In this document: positions 9,547 through 18,327 of the stretch, piece after piece
How the letters are laid out: each line of letters starts with the position of its first letter
Numbering within the stretch: the first letter of the stretch is position 1
Assembly: GCA_022566355.1 (NCBI GenBank)
Contig: JADFJB010000001.1
Coordinates: 64,234 to 125,242 of the forward strand
DNA length: 61,009 nucleotides
Direction of reading: 5' to 3'
Source: a candidate division KSB1 bacterium
GTDB lineage: Bacteria; Zhuqueibacterota; JdFR-76; DREG01
Position numbers and translations under genes: made by a program
The notes under the pieces: model-generated
The model's database searches: none
What the model saw: only the letters and a program-made list of their open reading frames with translations
Told to the model about the DNA's origin: nothing

Positions 9547-10572
9547 ATGAATTCAAGAGTCACAAACATAGCTCTCAAAACACCAAAGGTCAGTATTGGA
9601 ATGCCGGTTTTTAATGGCGCCAAGTTTATTGATGAAGCGCTCCAGTCATTTTTGGTACAAACGTTTGAAGATTTTGAACTGATCATATCGGATAATGCTT
9701 CTTCGGATAGCACAGAATCGATTTGTCGGGAATATGCTCGCAGGGATAAGCGAATCAAATACTACAGACAGGAAACTAACAAAGGGGCAATTTGGAACTT
9801 CAATCATGTTTTTAAACTTGCCAGAGGCAAATACTTTAAGTGGGCGGCTTATGACGATATTTGTAAACCAACATTTCTTGCCCGCTGCATTGATGTACTG
9901 GATAAGGACCCGAGTGTTCTATGGTGCCATACAAAAAGTGGAAAAACTGATGCAAGCGGTAAAGAGATTTTAAGATGGAAAATTGGCCAAAACAATGAAC
10001 TGCCCAGGAATAATTATAATTCTCCCAGTCCGCATAGGCGTTTCAAAGGCGTTTTGTTAGGCACAAATTGGTGTGTTGATAGCTATGCCGTATTTCGCGT
10101 TGATGCGTTAAAAAGTACTCGAATGCTTCTTCCTTGCTATGGAGCTGAGAAAGTACTTTTAGGTGAAATGAGCCTTCGGGGATGTTACAAGGAAGTACCT
10201 GAAAAACTCTTCTATCAGCGACATCATCTTGATGCTGCAAGCAGCTTAAATTCTTCGGTAAAACAACAGAGGTATATGAATCCTAAAAACACGAATCATT
10301 TTGCATTTACGAGGTTTAAACTTTTATTTGGCCATGTCATTTCCATCATAAGAACAGATTTGACAACTGCAGAAAAAATATTATGTTTTTTTGTTATTTT
10401 TCAATACCTTCTGCAATTCAAAAAATGGAGGAAAATTATAATTAAAACAATTTTCGGTAGTGGTCTTGCTGAAGACCTGTCTATTTTACATACTACCTGC
10501 AAAGATAGTCAGGAGTGGAATTCTTTTACTTTGCAAAAGTCAAAACAGGAACCTATTACAATTAAAACATGA
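9547..10572 (+). CDS. Glycosyltransferase family 2
   Basis: This is a GT-A fold enzyme of 341 residues. It starts with VSIGMPVFNGAKF, has FELIISDNASSDST for nucleotide binding and WAAYDDI as the DXD-equivalent metal site (about residue 97). It is a paralogue of the proteins at 25438 and 29922, sharing the layout and the conserved YGAEKV/YGADKV/YGMDKV and LLQ..KWR segments in the C-terminal half. The C-terminal 120 residues are the least conserved and probably set acceptor choice. The sugar transferred is unknown. Confidence 0.88.
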   Translation: MNSRVTNIALKTPKVSIGMPVFNGAKFIDEALQSFLVQTFEDFELIISDNASSDSTESICREYARRDKRIKYYRQETNKGAIWNFNHVFKLARGKYFKWAAYDDICKPTFLARCIDVLDKDPSVLWCHTKSGKTDASGKEILRWKIGQNNELPRNNYNSPSPHRRFKGVLLGTNWCVDSYAVFRVDALKSTRMLLPCYGAEKVLLGEMSLRGCYKEVPEKLFYQRHHLDAASSLNSSVKQQRYMNPKNTNHFAFTRFKLLFGHVISIIRTDLTTAEKILCFFVIFQYLLQFKKWRKIIIKTIFGSGLAEDLSILHTTCKDSQEWNSFTLQKSKQEPITIKT

Positions 10573-10649
10573 TAAGTTCTTTTAAGTCTATTTTCAAATA
10601 CAAGCACAAAGCCTTTTAACAAGAACATTGTCGCTCTTTAAAATTCAAC

Positions 10650-10981
10650 GGGGCTTCAAAGCGAAGTGTTAAATACTGGGTTTCTGGTTTTTTCAATTCC
10701 GAAAAATATTTTATATCTCAAACGATAATTGCTTAAACACTATCCTGATCTGGTGAACATATCGTTTTAGATTAATGACTTTTTAGACAATTTTCGCACA
10801 GGTCAATTTCAGTTTGAAGGTTGAAACCTGATAAAAATATATCAAACTAAATTGCTATTCTGGGAACGATCCCATAATCATTGGACGCCAATTAGCCTGA
10901 ACAAAGCAGTAAAGGCTATGGCAGAATTAATTCGGGACGTAATCTGATTGGCAAAATCAATAATGCCGGAGTTTCATAAAA
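10650..10981 (+). pseudogene. Decayed copy of the SGNH hydrolase gene
   Basis: The nucleotide sequence follows the gene at 8288-9481 in two blocks. The first (about 10655-10835) matches the segment encoding EVLNTG..FSN..EY through WINDFMDN and the following RTG/FQ region (about 8715-8890). The second (about 10850-10975) matches the 3' end encoding YWQQSQVHWTP through GKINHAV (about 9350-9470). The 460-odd bases between them in the intact gene are missing, and stop codons interrupt every frame. It is a duplicate that lost its middle and then accumulated mutations. Confidence 0.8.
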
Positions 10982-11065
10982 TTAATAAGAAGTTATTCTT
11001 CTAGAAGTTCCAATCCAAGTAATACCCAATCCAATAAAAATAAAAGAAAAAGTCAAATATCTAAT

Positions 11066-11839
11066 ATGACAAACTTTGAAAATGACAAGGTCAGTCTTTC
11101 GATTACAAACGGATTTAAAGTTAAGATTAATCCTACAAAAATTGCTTTTTGGCTTATTAAACTTGTGCTCATTATTCTAATAGTTGGTACTATTGCAAAT
11201 GTGATAATCTATAACGTAGCTCCAAGCACAGATCATAAACTTGCAAAAATAATGCAACGATTTGATTTAGGTCATGAACCCAGTATTCCAGCATGGTATT
11301 CCTCAATTGCACTTCTTGGTAGTTCGATTTTATTAATCATCATTGCTTTGATTAAAAAGAGTAATGAAGACAAATATGTGTTGCATTGGTTTGTCCTATC
11401 TTTTGTCTTTCTATATCTTTCTTTAGATGAAGCTGTCATGATTCATGAGATGGCTGATGATACACTACATTCATGGCTTGATTCAGGTGGGATTATTTAC
11501 TTTGCATGGGTCATTCCGGGCATTTTCTTTGTACTTCTTTTCACTCTATTTTTCACAAAATTCCTTATAAATCTGGAGCCCCGTACGCGTTGGCTGTTTA
11601 TCGCTTCTGGCCTTGTTTTTGTTGGCGGCGCTATTGGATTAGAACTTATTGAGGGTGTAATTGTCGATGCGCAAGGAATTGAAGGAGGCTTCAAATCTTT
11701 TCAACTGACGATAGCTCAAACCATTGAGGAGGGTTTGGAGATGTTCGGCATTGTTCTCTTTATTTATGCTTTGCTAGAATATATCAACAAACACATAAAC
11801 TTGGTGGTGGTGAAAACCTCGACCAGAGAATACAATTAA
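11066..11839 (+). CDS. Uncharacterised six-helix membrane protein with buried acidic/His motifs
   Basis: I do not recognise this 257-residue protein. It has about six hydrophobic helices. Charged residues fall inside or next to helices: SLDEAVMIHEM (about 117-127), GLELIEG (about 191-197) and EEGLEMFG (about 218-225). Recurrent Glu, Asp and His in membrane segments suggest metal binding or proton handling, as in CREST-type membrane hydrolases, but I see no family signature that settles it. It stands alone between a pseudogene and a 700-base gap, reads as a real gene by its consistent codon use and clean topology, and has no obvious tie to a specific sugar step. Confidence 0.6.
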   Translation: MTNFENDKVSLSITNGFKVKINPTKIAFWLIKLVLIILIVGTIANVIIYNVAPSTDHKLAKIMQRFDLGHEPSIPAWYSSIALLGSSILLIIIALIKKSNEDKYVLHWFVLSFVFLYLSLDEAVMIHEMADDTLHSWLDSGGIIYFAWVIPGIFFVLLFTLFFTKFLINLEPRTRWLFIASGLVFVGGAIGLELIEGVIVDAQGIEGGFKSFQLTIAQTIEEGLEMFGIVLFIYALLEYINKHINLVVVKTSTREYN

Positions 11840-12550
11840 GGCTTTTATTATCCTTAAGATAGTCAGAGTGTTATTTGGAACCGCCGGGGTTGGTCTGAAT
11901 AATACTCCATTCTAAAAGCAAGTCTTACAGAATAAATCCCTTTCCAGACAGCTCTTATTAGTGTCGTATTTTACGAAAATTTAACGAAGATATGTGCAGA
12001 TGGATAACTCTAGTAAAATCATCTAGTTAACTTCATTATGATCAAAGTAGTGTCGTAATTTACAACTTTCCTCAAAACACTCCTTATCACAATTATTATT
12101 GAATTCTACCATAAATAATTAACCTAAAATATTAATAAACAAATACTTAAGAAGATTTCGTTAGAGCGCTTAACGCATTTAATTTATTTGGAACAAGGCT
12201 TGCCAGTTAATTTCGGTATGAAAATTCGAAGAATCACAAACACAAATTTTTCGAACAAGTTTACGAGGGAGAATTTCCTCGGGTTTGATATACTCAAGGG
12301 TTTTATAGTAGACGAAATAAATCTCGGCTCACAAAGATCTTAAAGTCGGAATCAAACCCGATAACGTTAGCGCCACTGAAATCTCGAAAATCATTAAATG
12401 GGATTGACGTGGCGGAGCTGTACCTTTCTGAAAAAATCTAGAGTGATGAATACGGAGAAAAACTAAATTTTTAGATATCATAAGAATGATAACCATTTTT
12501 ATTAGAATTTTTTTGACCTCATTTTTGATTACAAAGGATGACTTTTATTA
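11840..12550. other. Long intergenic stretch, probably eroded DNA
   Basis: No intact gene is visible in these 711 bases. Between about 12180 and 12470 short open stretches rich in Lys and Ile appear in several frames and are broken by stops, which would fit a dead gene I cannot identify. A near-perfect 16-base direct repeat lies at 11959 and 12048. The segment just before 12551 contains AAAGGATGA, a possible ribosome site for the methyltransferase gene. Confidence 0.5.
11959..12063. repeat. Pair of 16-base direct repeats
   Basis: The sequence beginning TAGTGTCGTA at 11959-11974 recurs at 12048-12063 with one mismatch. The copies are 89 bases apart in gene-free DNA. They could be leftover ends of an insertion element or a tandem binding site. 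Nothing else in the sequence decides between these. Confidence 0.5.
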
Positions 12551-13774
12551 ATGATTAATATCGAACAACTTGAGAAAACTGAAACAGCAATTGAATCCGT
12601 AGCAATTGAATGTCCTGCATGTGGATCGCCGGATCAAACGGATTTTTATAAGGTTAAGCACCTTCCTGTCCATGTATGTTTACTTTTTGATAGTGCCGAA
12701 CAAGCACGAAATACTGTGACAGGCGATATTATTTTGTCTTATTGCCACAGTTGTGGATTCGTTCATAACCGCATATTCGATCCAAAAAAGGTCACCTATG
12801 AGCCAGGGTATGAAGCATCTTTAATCCACTCTTCAGTATTTCGCTCATACATCAATGGGGTTGCATCGCGCCTTATTGAACGATATGAAATTCTAAATAA
12901 AACTGTGTTAGAGATCGGTTGTGGAGCGGGAGAATTCCTTTCCTTGATTTGCCAAATTGGAGGAAATATCGGAATAGGAATCGATCCAACTATTAAATAT
13001 GAATATACCAGACAAGTAGGGGATGGAACCATAAGAATGATTCGTGATTTTTTTACGGAAAAGTATGCAAATCTTCACTGTGACTTTATTTGTTGTCTTT
13101 CTGTTTTCGAGCATATACCAGGTCCATTAAATTTTTTGAAAAATCTCAGAAAAATAATTGGCGACCGCAATATTGGCATTTATTTCGAAGTCTTCAATGC
13201 TTCTCATGCCTTCCACAATCAGGAAACCTGGAGTATTCATTACGAGCAGTGTAACTACTTTACCCTTCAAGCTTATGTAAGAATATTCGAGCGCAGTGGA
13301 TTTAAAGTCCTCGATTCCGGCGTTTGTTATGAAGGGGATCAATATCTTTTTGTGGAGGCAAAAACCGATAGCAACACCTCTTTGCCGGATACAAAACAAT
13401 CTAATTTAAATGGCAAGCTACCCCCTGAAATCTCCATGTTTGCTGAACATCACCAAAGAAAAATAAAAAAATGGAAAGATCGGTTGAGGGACTATAAAAA
13501 ACAAAACAAGCGTGTCGTTGTTTGGGGTTCAGGAGGTAAGGGAATTGGGTTTTTAAATGCTCTCAATACCGAGGATCTGGTAGATTTTGTTGTGGACATT
13601 AATCCGAATAGACAAAATAAGTATATTCCCGGGTCTGCCCAGAAGATTGTTTCGCCCGAATTTTTAATAGAGCATCGACCGGACCTTGTGGTTATAACAA
13701 ACCCCCTATACGAACAAGAAATAAAAAATCAGGTTCGTGAACTCGGCATCTCATGCAGCTGTCTAATAGCTTAG
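12551..13774 (+). CDS. NDP-hexose C-methyltransferase-like SAM methyltransferase (subfamily 2)
   Basis: The 407 residues have the three parts of the TylCIII-like family. The first is an N-terminal zinc site, CPACG (about 20) with CHSCG (about 65). The second is a Rossmann SAM domain with VLEIGCGAGEFL (about 118). The third is a C-terminal Rossmann-like domain with VVWGSGGKGIGFLN (about 324) and VDINPNRQNKYIPG. Family members methylate a carbon of a keto-deoxy sugar nucleotide. It belongs to the same subfamily as the intact gene at 34682 and the broken copies at 29628 and 33053, and differs from the genes at 19336 and 28341. The sugar substrate is inferred from the neighbouring CDP-sugar genes. 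Confidence 0.82.
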   Translation: MINIEQLEKTETAIESVAIECPACGSPDQTDFYKVKHLPVHVCLLFDSAEQARNTVTGDIILSYCHSCGFVHNRIFDPKKVTYEPGYEASLIHSSVFRSYINGVASRLIERYEILNKTVLEIGCGAGEFLSLICQIGGNIGIGIDPTIKYEYTRQVGDGTIRMIRDFFTEKYANLHCDFICCLSVFEHIPGPLNFLKNLRKIIGDRNIGIYFEVFNASHAFHNQETWSIHYEQCNYFTLQAYVRIFERSGFKVLDSGVCYEGDQYLFVEAKTDSNTSLPDTKQSNLNGKLPPEISMFAEHHQRKIKKWKDRLRDYKKQNKRVVVWGSGGKGIGFLNALNTEDLVDFVVDINPNRQNKYIPGSAQKIVSPEFLIEHRPDLVVITNPLYEQEIKNQVRELGISCSCLIA

Positions 13775-13788
13775 GTTGCGATCACAAA

Positions 13789-14868
13789 ATGAAAATTAAC
13801 GTCATTGATGGGAAGTGTCTAACAGTAGATCATGTCACAGCATGGTCCCATTTACAGAATAAAGATTCTGCTATTAACAATCCCTTTCTTAGTCCTGAGT
13901 TCATTATGGCTACAGCAAGTGTTTGTGATAATGTAAATGTAGCCGTCTTAGAGCAATGCGATGAATTTGTTGGTTTCTTCCCGTTTCAGCGTGTCAGGCA
14001 AAACATTGGAAGAGCGGTTGCCTGGAGGATTTCAGATATGCATGGGATTGTCCTGAAAAAAAATGTTCATTTGGATGCAAAGCAACTTTTAAAAGAATGC
14101 AAGCTTTCTGCCTGGCATTTCGATCACCTGGTAGCGTCACAAACGCTGTTTAAGCCCTTCCATCATCTTATTGAAGATTCGCCATACATGGATCTTAGCG
14201 AAGGATTTGAAGGTTATCAATTTTCAAGGAGGCAGTCGGGTTCTTCAACGATATCACAGGCTATGCGTAAATCCCGAAAAATCGAGCGAGAAGTCGGTCC
14301 ACTTCGGTTCGAAATGCATACCACCGAGACTGCTGCATTTGCAGCGCTTTTGACATGGAAACAGGAACAGCTTAATCGACTACAATATTTGGATGTATTT
14401 CAATTTAACTGGGTTGTTGAATTGTTAAAATTGATCTGGTGCACAGAAACAAAAGGGATGACTGGAATGTTGTCAGCTCTTTACGCAGGGGAGCGGTTAA
14501 TTGCCGTCCATTTGGGAGTACGAAGAAATGATATGTTGTCATCCTGGTTTCCAACCTATGATCCAGCCTATTCCAAATATTCTCCCGGGTTAATACTCCA
14601 CATCGAGCTTGCGAAGAAAGCTGCAGAAATGGGTATAAAACGAATCGATCTGGGTAGGGGATATAATCAAATGAAAATCGGTCTCATGTCAGGCTCTATA
14701 CCTTTAGCAATTGGGTCGGTTGAATTACGAATTATAAATAATGTGTTGCGGTCCGGTTGGTATAACACCCGAAATCTTGTTCATGCATCGCCTTTAGGAA
14801 GAACTCCACTCCGTGTGTACCGCGCCTTACGTAATTGGGTGATTTACAATTCACATTCAGCCAATTAA
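13789..14868 (+). CDS. GNAT-fold acyltransferase (FemAB/CelD-like, PF13480)
   Basis: A protein of about 359 residues. The C-terminal half carries the Acetyltransf_6 pattern: RKSRKIEREVG, then a loop with LLTWKQEQ, and GLILHIELAKKAAEMGIKRIDLGRG. Such enzymes acylate amino sugars or transfer amino acids in envelope polymers. With an aminotransferase three genes downstream, N-acylation of an amino sugar is a plausible job; this is inference. The frame opens at 13753, inside the end of the upstream gene, but the ATG at 13789 gives a more typical N-terminus and removes the 22-base overlap. Confidence 0.75.
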   Translation: MKINVIDGKCLTVDHVTAWSHLQNKDSAINNPFLSPEFIMATASVCDNVNVAVLEQCDEFVGFFPFQRVRQNIGRAVAWRISDMHGIVLKKNVHLDAKQLLKECKLSAWHFDHLVASQTLFKPFHHLIEDSPYMDLSEGFEGYQFSRRQSGSSTISQAMRKSRKIEREVGPLRFEMHTTETAAFAALLTWKQEQLNRLQYLDVFQFNWVVELLKLIWCTETKGMTGMLSALYAGERLIAVHLGVRRNDMLSSWFPTYDPAYSKYSPGLILHIELAKKAAEMGIKRIDLGRGYNQMKIGLMSGSIPLAIGSVELRIINNVLRSGWYNTRNLVHASPLGRTPLRVYRALRNWVIYNSHSAN

Positions 14869-14924
14869 TAAATCAAGATTCCTAATAAAAATAGCTAATT
14901 CAAAAACATAGATGCGGAGTTTAT

Positions 14925-15680
14925 ATGACTCATAACAATTTTCCTGTCCTTATGTGGACCAGCTTACCGGTGAAAATATTCCGGAGAATATTCGAGGTGG
15001 GTTTTTTTGATACCCTGAAGTGGTTTAGGCTGCACTTATCCGCACTTTACCGTGAATGGAATTTAGGAATTAAGACTGTAAAAAATTTAGGACCAGAAAT
15101 GTTAGGATATGATTCGGAATGTGAAGGGTATGAACCTATTAGCTACGTGTGTTTTGACACTGCAATGCACACCGTCGATATTCGACCTGAGGAAAGTGTT
15201 TTTCTTGATTATGGCAGTGGTATGGGTCGAGCATTAATATTGGCCGCTCAATATCCATTTAAAAAGGTCATTGGAGTAGAATTATCACAAAAGCTATGCA
15301 ATATTGCTCAAGAGAATGTTAAAAGAGCATGGAAAAACCTGGAATGCAAAGATATTGAAATAATCTGCAAGGATGCACGGAGTTTTACGCTTCCATCGGA
15401 TATAACTACAATTTTTATTTGGAATTCCTTTACGGGAAGTATTTTATCATCAGTTTTTGAGAAAATCCGGGAATCATTAGAGAAATCTCCAAGACCCCTT
15501 ACTCTCCTATATCTGTTGCCTTATAAAGAAAAAGATATGCTTGCTGGGTTTTATTATTTTGAAACCAGGCAATGGTTGAAAACTGATTTTTGGACAGGGA
15601 TTAAAATTATTGTCTACGAAAGCAAAAAATCAGTTGGAACTACTCATCCAAAAGTTGAGAACTTTAATATAAACAGTTAA
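14925..15680 (+). CDS. Class I SAM-dependent methyltransferase
   Basis: The 251 residues include VFLDYGSGMGRALILAA (SAM motif I, about 92), VIGVELSQKLC (motif II acidic residue at the end of strand 2) and IEIICKDARSF. The protein lacks the N-terminal zinc site of the C-methyltransferases in this locus, so it is more likely an O- or N-methyltransferase acting on a sugar or the polymer. The substrate cannot be told. A GCGGAG ribosome site precedes the ATG, and the next gene follows after 28 bases with its own strong site. Confidence 0.75.
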   Translation: MTHNNFPVLMWTSLPVKIFRRIFEVGFFDTLKWFRLHLSALYREWNLGIKTVKNLGPEMLGYDSECEGYEPISYVCFDTAMHTVDIRPEESVFLDYGSGMGRALILAAQYPFKKVIGVELSQKLCNIAQENVKRAWKNLECKDIEIICKDARSFTLPSDITTIFIWNSFTGSILSSVFEKIRESLEKSPRPLTLLYLLPYKEKDMLAGFYYFETRQWLKTDFWTGIKIIVYESKKSVGTTHPKVENFNINS

Positions 15681-15708
15681 CGTTTTAACAAGTGAGGAGA
15701 ACGATTTA

Positions 15709-16845
15709 ATGGGTATGCCTTTCATAGATACTTTCGATGGATTTTCAGTTTTTGTTACTGGTCATACAGGTTTTAAGGGATCCTGGTTGTGTATGTGGTT
15801 GAATCATCTGGGCGCTAAAGTTACGGGTTATGCACTTGCCCCCCCTACCGACCCAAATAATTTTACTATATGTGGGATTAAGGAATTACTGGAGAATCAC
15901 TATGAAGCGGATATTCGGGATGAGGAAACTTTGCATAAAGCTTTACAAGACGCTTCTCCAGATATAGTCCTACATCTTGCAGCACAGTCTATTGTAAGAA
16001 AAAGCTACAGAATTCCCAAAGAAACATTTGAAGTAAATGTAATTGGTACTGCAAACCTGCTGGATGGAATTAAAAAATTGAATAAACCATGCGCTGTTGT
16101 CGTGGTTACCAGTGATAAATGTTATGAAAACCGGGAACAGACTTGGGGATATCGAGAATCTGATCCGTTCGGGGATCATGATCCTTATGGAGCGAGCAAA
16201 GGCGCTGCAGAAATATTGTTACGGTCGTACAGAACTTCTTTTTTCCCTCCCGACAAAATTACTGAACATGGAATTAAATTAGCAAGTGGTCGTGCTGGCA
16301 ATGTGATTGGCGGCGGAGACTGGACCCCGGATGCGTTAATCGTGGATATCGTAAAAGCATTATCGCAAAGAAAACCGGTTAAAGTGCGTAATCCAAATTC
16401 TTACCGACCGTGGCAACACGTTCTTCAGGCGTTAAGTGGATACTTAACTTTGGCTGGGAAATTGGTTACTTCTGATAACCCAAATTTATGTAGCGGCTGG
16501 AACTTTGGACCTTTACCGGGAAACGAACTTCCAGTTACGGATATTGTTGAAATGTTTATTGAAGAATGGGGTGACGGCTTATGGAATGATGTTAGTCTTC
16601 CCAATCAACCTCATGAAGCAAGTATCCTTCGGTTGGCAATTGATAAAGCGTTATGGGAACTGGATTGGAAACCGCAATGGGATATACATCAAACGATAAA
16701 TATGACCGCAAAGTGGTATCAAAAATATTTCGAAGATCCTAAATCCATGCGCCAGGTTTGTTATGATCAAATCGCTAGTTATGAAGCAAAATTATTAGAT
16801 GAGAAAAAAGTAGACATATATCAAGAGTTAGCGATTCTAAATTAA
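15709..16845 (+). CDS. rfbG: CDP-glucose 4,6-dehydratase
   Basis: The 378-residue extended SDR enzyme opens with the RfbG-specific fingerprint GHTGFKGSWLCMWL (about 17-30), followed by GYALAPPTDPN and HYEADIRD. The catalytic YxxxK is DPYGASKGAAE (Tyr about 156), with a TSDKCYEN segment upstream and NVIGGGDW and RPWQHV downstream. It converts CDP-glucose to CDP-4-keto-6-deoxyglucose, the branch point for CDP-deoxysugars. The matching cytidylyltransferase homologues are at 20740 and 26502. Length and motifs agree with the family throughout, and a GAGGAG ribosome site precedes the ATG. Confidence 0.93.
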   Translation: MGMPFIDTFDGFSVFVTGHTGFKGSWLCMWLNHLGAKVTGYALAPPTDPNNFTICGIKELLENHYEADIRDEETLHKALQDASPDIVLHLAAQSIVRKSYRIPKETFEVNVIGTANLLDGIKKLNKPCAVVVVTSDKCYENREQTWGYRESDPFGDHDPYGASKGAAEILLRSYRTSFFPPDKITEHGIKLASGRAGNVIGGGDWTPDALIVDIVKALSQRKPVKVRNPNSYRPWQHVLQALSGYLTLAGKLVTSDNPNLCSGWNFGPLPGNELPVTDIVEMFIEEWGDGLWNDVSLPNQPHEASILRLAIDKALWELDWKPQWDIHQTINMTAKWYQKYFEDPKSMRQVCYDQIASYEAKLLDEKKVDIYQELAILN

Positions 16846-16880
16846 TATAAATTACAGGAAATTTTAATAAAGCGGTTACA

Positions 16881-18188
16881 ATGAATTTTACAAAATCAAA
16901 AAAGTTACAGCAAAGAAGTCATGCTTTGATTCCCGGTGGCTGTCATACCTACGCAAAGGGTGATGATCATTACCCGGTTTTGGCGCCGGGATTTATTGTC
17001 AGAGGGCAAGGCTGCCATGTTTGGGATGTCGACGGCAATGAGTATATCGAATATGGTATGGGAAATAGATGTGTTACACTTGGCCATGCTTTTAGTCCAG
17101 TTGTAGAAGCGGCAAAAAATGGTCTGGAAAACGGCGTAAATTTTTCTCGACCGTCGCCAATAGAATTAGAATGTGCAGAAGAGCTTTTAAGTGTCATCGA
17201 CGGTGCAGACATGGTGAAGTTTTGTAAGAATGGATCAGACGCCACTACCGCCGCTCTAAAACTTGCCAGGGCCTATACCGGCAGGGATCTTGTAGCATGT
17301 TGCGCCGACCATCCTTTCTTTTCCATAAATGATTGGTTTATTGGAACTACACCCATGGATGCTGGAATTCCAAAAGTTATTAAAGATCTTACTTTGTCAT
17401 TTCACTATAACAACATCGAAAGTATTAAATCATTATTCGATCGGTATCCCGGACAAATTGCATGTTTGATTTTGGAACCCGCAAAATATGAAGATCCTAA
17501 AGATAGTTTTCTGCATGAAGTCCAAGCTGTTTGTAAACAAAATGGTACAGTATTTATTCTGGATGAAATGATTACGGGCTTTCGTTGGCATATTGGCGGG
17601 GGACAAAAATATTATGATATCGTACCGGATTTGTCCGCTTTTGGGAAAGGGATGTCAAACGGATTTTCAGTTTCTGCGCTGGTAGGGAAAAAAGAAATAA
17701 TGAAACTGGGTGGGTTAAATCACGATAGAGAACGTGTATTTTTGTTGTCCACAACCCATGGTGCAGAAACTCATTCACTGGCGGCAACAATGGAAGTCAT
17801 CAAAACCTATAAAAGAGAACCGGTGATTGAAACATTATACAGGCAAGGTGAACGTTTAACCAGGGGTATCAAGAACATCATAGAAAAAAGAAATTTATTT
17901 GAATATTTCCAGGTGATCGGCAAACCTTGCAATCTTGTGTTCATAACAAAAGATCAGGAGAAGAAACCCTCTCAATCTTTTCGCAGTCTTTTCCTGCAAG
18001 AAATAATAAAAAGAGGGGTCATTGGACCTTCGCTGGTGGTCAGTTATTCTCATTCCGATGAAGATATAGATCGAACTGTTGAGGTATTTGATGAAGCATT
18101 AGAGGTTTACCAGAATGCTTTAGAAGATGGGGTTGATCGGTTCCTGGTAGGTCGTCCTTCCAAAAGCGTTAATCGCAAATTTAATTGA
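16881..18188 (+). CDS. Class III aminotransferase (glutamate-1-semialdehyde aminomutase-like)
   Basis: The 435 residues show the fold type I class III pattern: LIPGGCHTYAKG near the start, GHAF, FCKNGSDATTAALKLARA for the phosphate, ILDEMITGFR (the Asp that holds the pyridine nitrogen) and the PLP lysine in FGKGMSNG (Lys256). HemL-like enzymes in polysaccharide loci often amino-transfer onto keto sugars. Acting on the keto group made by RfbG, possibly after C-methylation, would give an amino deoxysugar. A true porphyrin role is unlikely in this context. The gene follows rfbG after 35 bases. Confidence 0.82.
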   Translation: MNFTKSKKLQQRSHALIPGGCHTYAKGDDHYPVLAPGFIVRGQGCHVWDVDGNEYIEYGMGNRCVTLGHAFSPVVEAAKNGLENGVNFSRPSPIELECAEELLSVIDGADMVKFCKNGSDATTAALKLARAYTGRDLVACCADHPFFSINDWFIGTTPMDAGIPKVIKDLTLSFHYNNIESIKSLFDRYPGQIACLILEPAKYEDPKDSFLHEVQAVCKQNGTVFILDEMITGFRWHIGGGQKYYDIVPDLSAFGKGMSNGFSVSALVGKKEIMKLGGLNHDRERVFLLSTTHGAETHSLAATMEVIKTYKREPVIETLYRQGERLTRGIKNIIEKRNLFEYFQVIGKPCNLVFITKDQEKKPSQSFRSLFLQEIIKRGVIGPSLVVSYSHSDEDIDRTVEVFDEALEVYQNALEDGVDRFLVGRPSKSVNRKFN

Positions 18189-18327
18189 AAGAATTGGTAA
18201 CTTAATCAGGCTGTGTTAATCAATTGAATTCTGAGATTAGCGATTTAATACTTGATTTTACTTGAACAATGGGGGTACAAAATAATTTTCGGAAACTTTA
18301 TAATTTTTTATTTGGAGAGAAGCTATC

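Noticed and set aside
16881-18188. Glutamate-1-semialdehyde aminomutase for haem synthesis
   Set aside because: The motif set fits, but the position inside a CDP-sugar operon makes a sugar aminotransferase much more likely.
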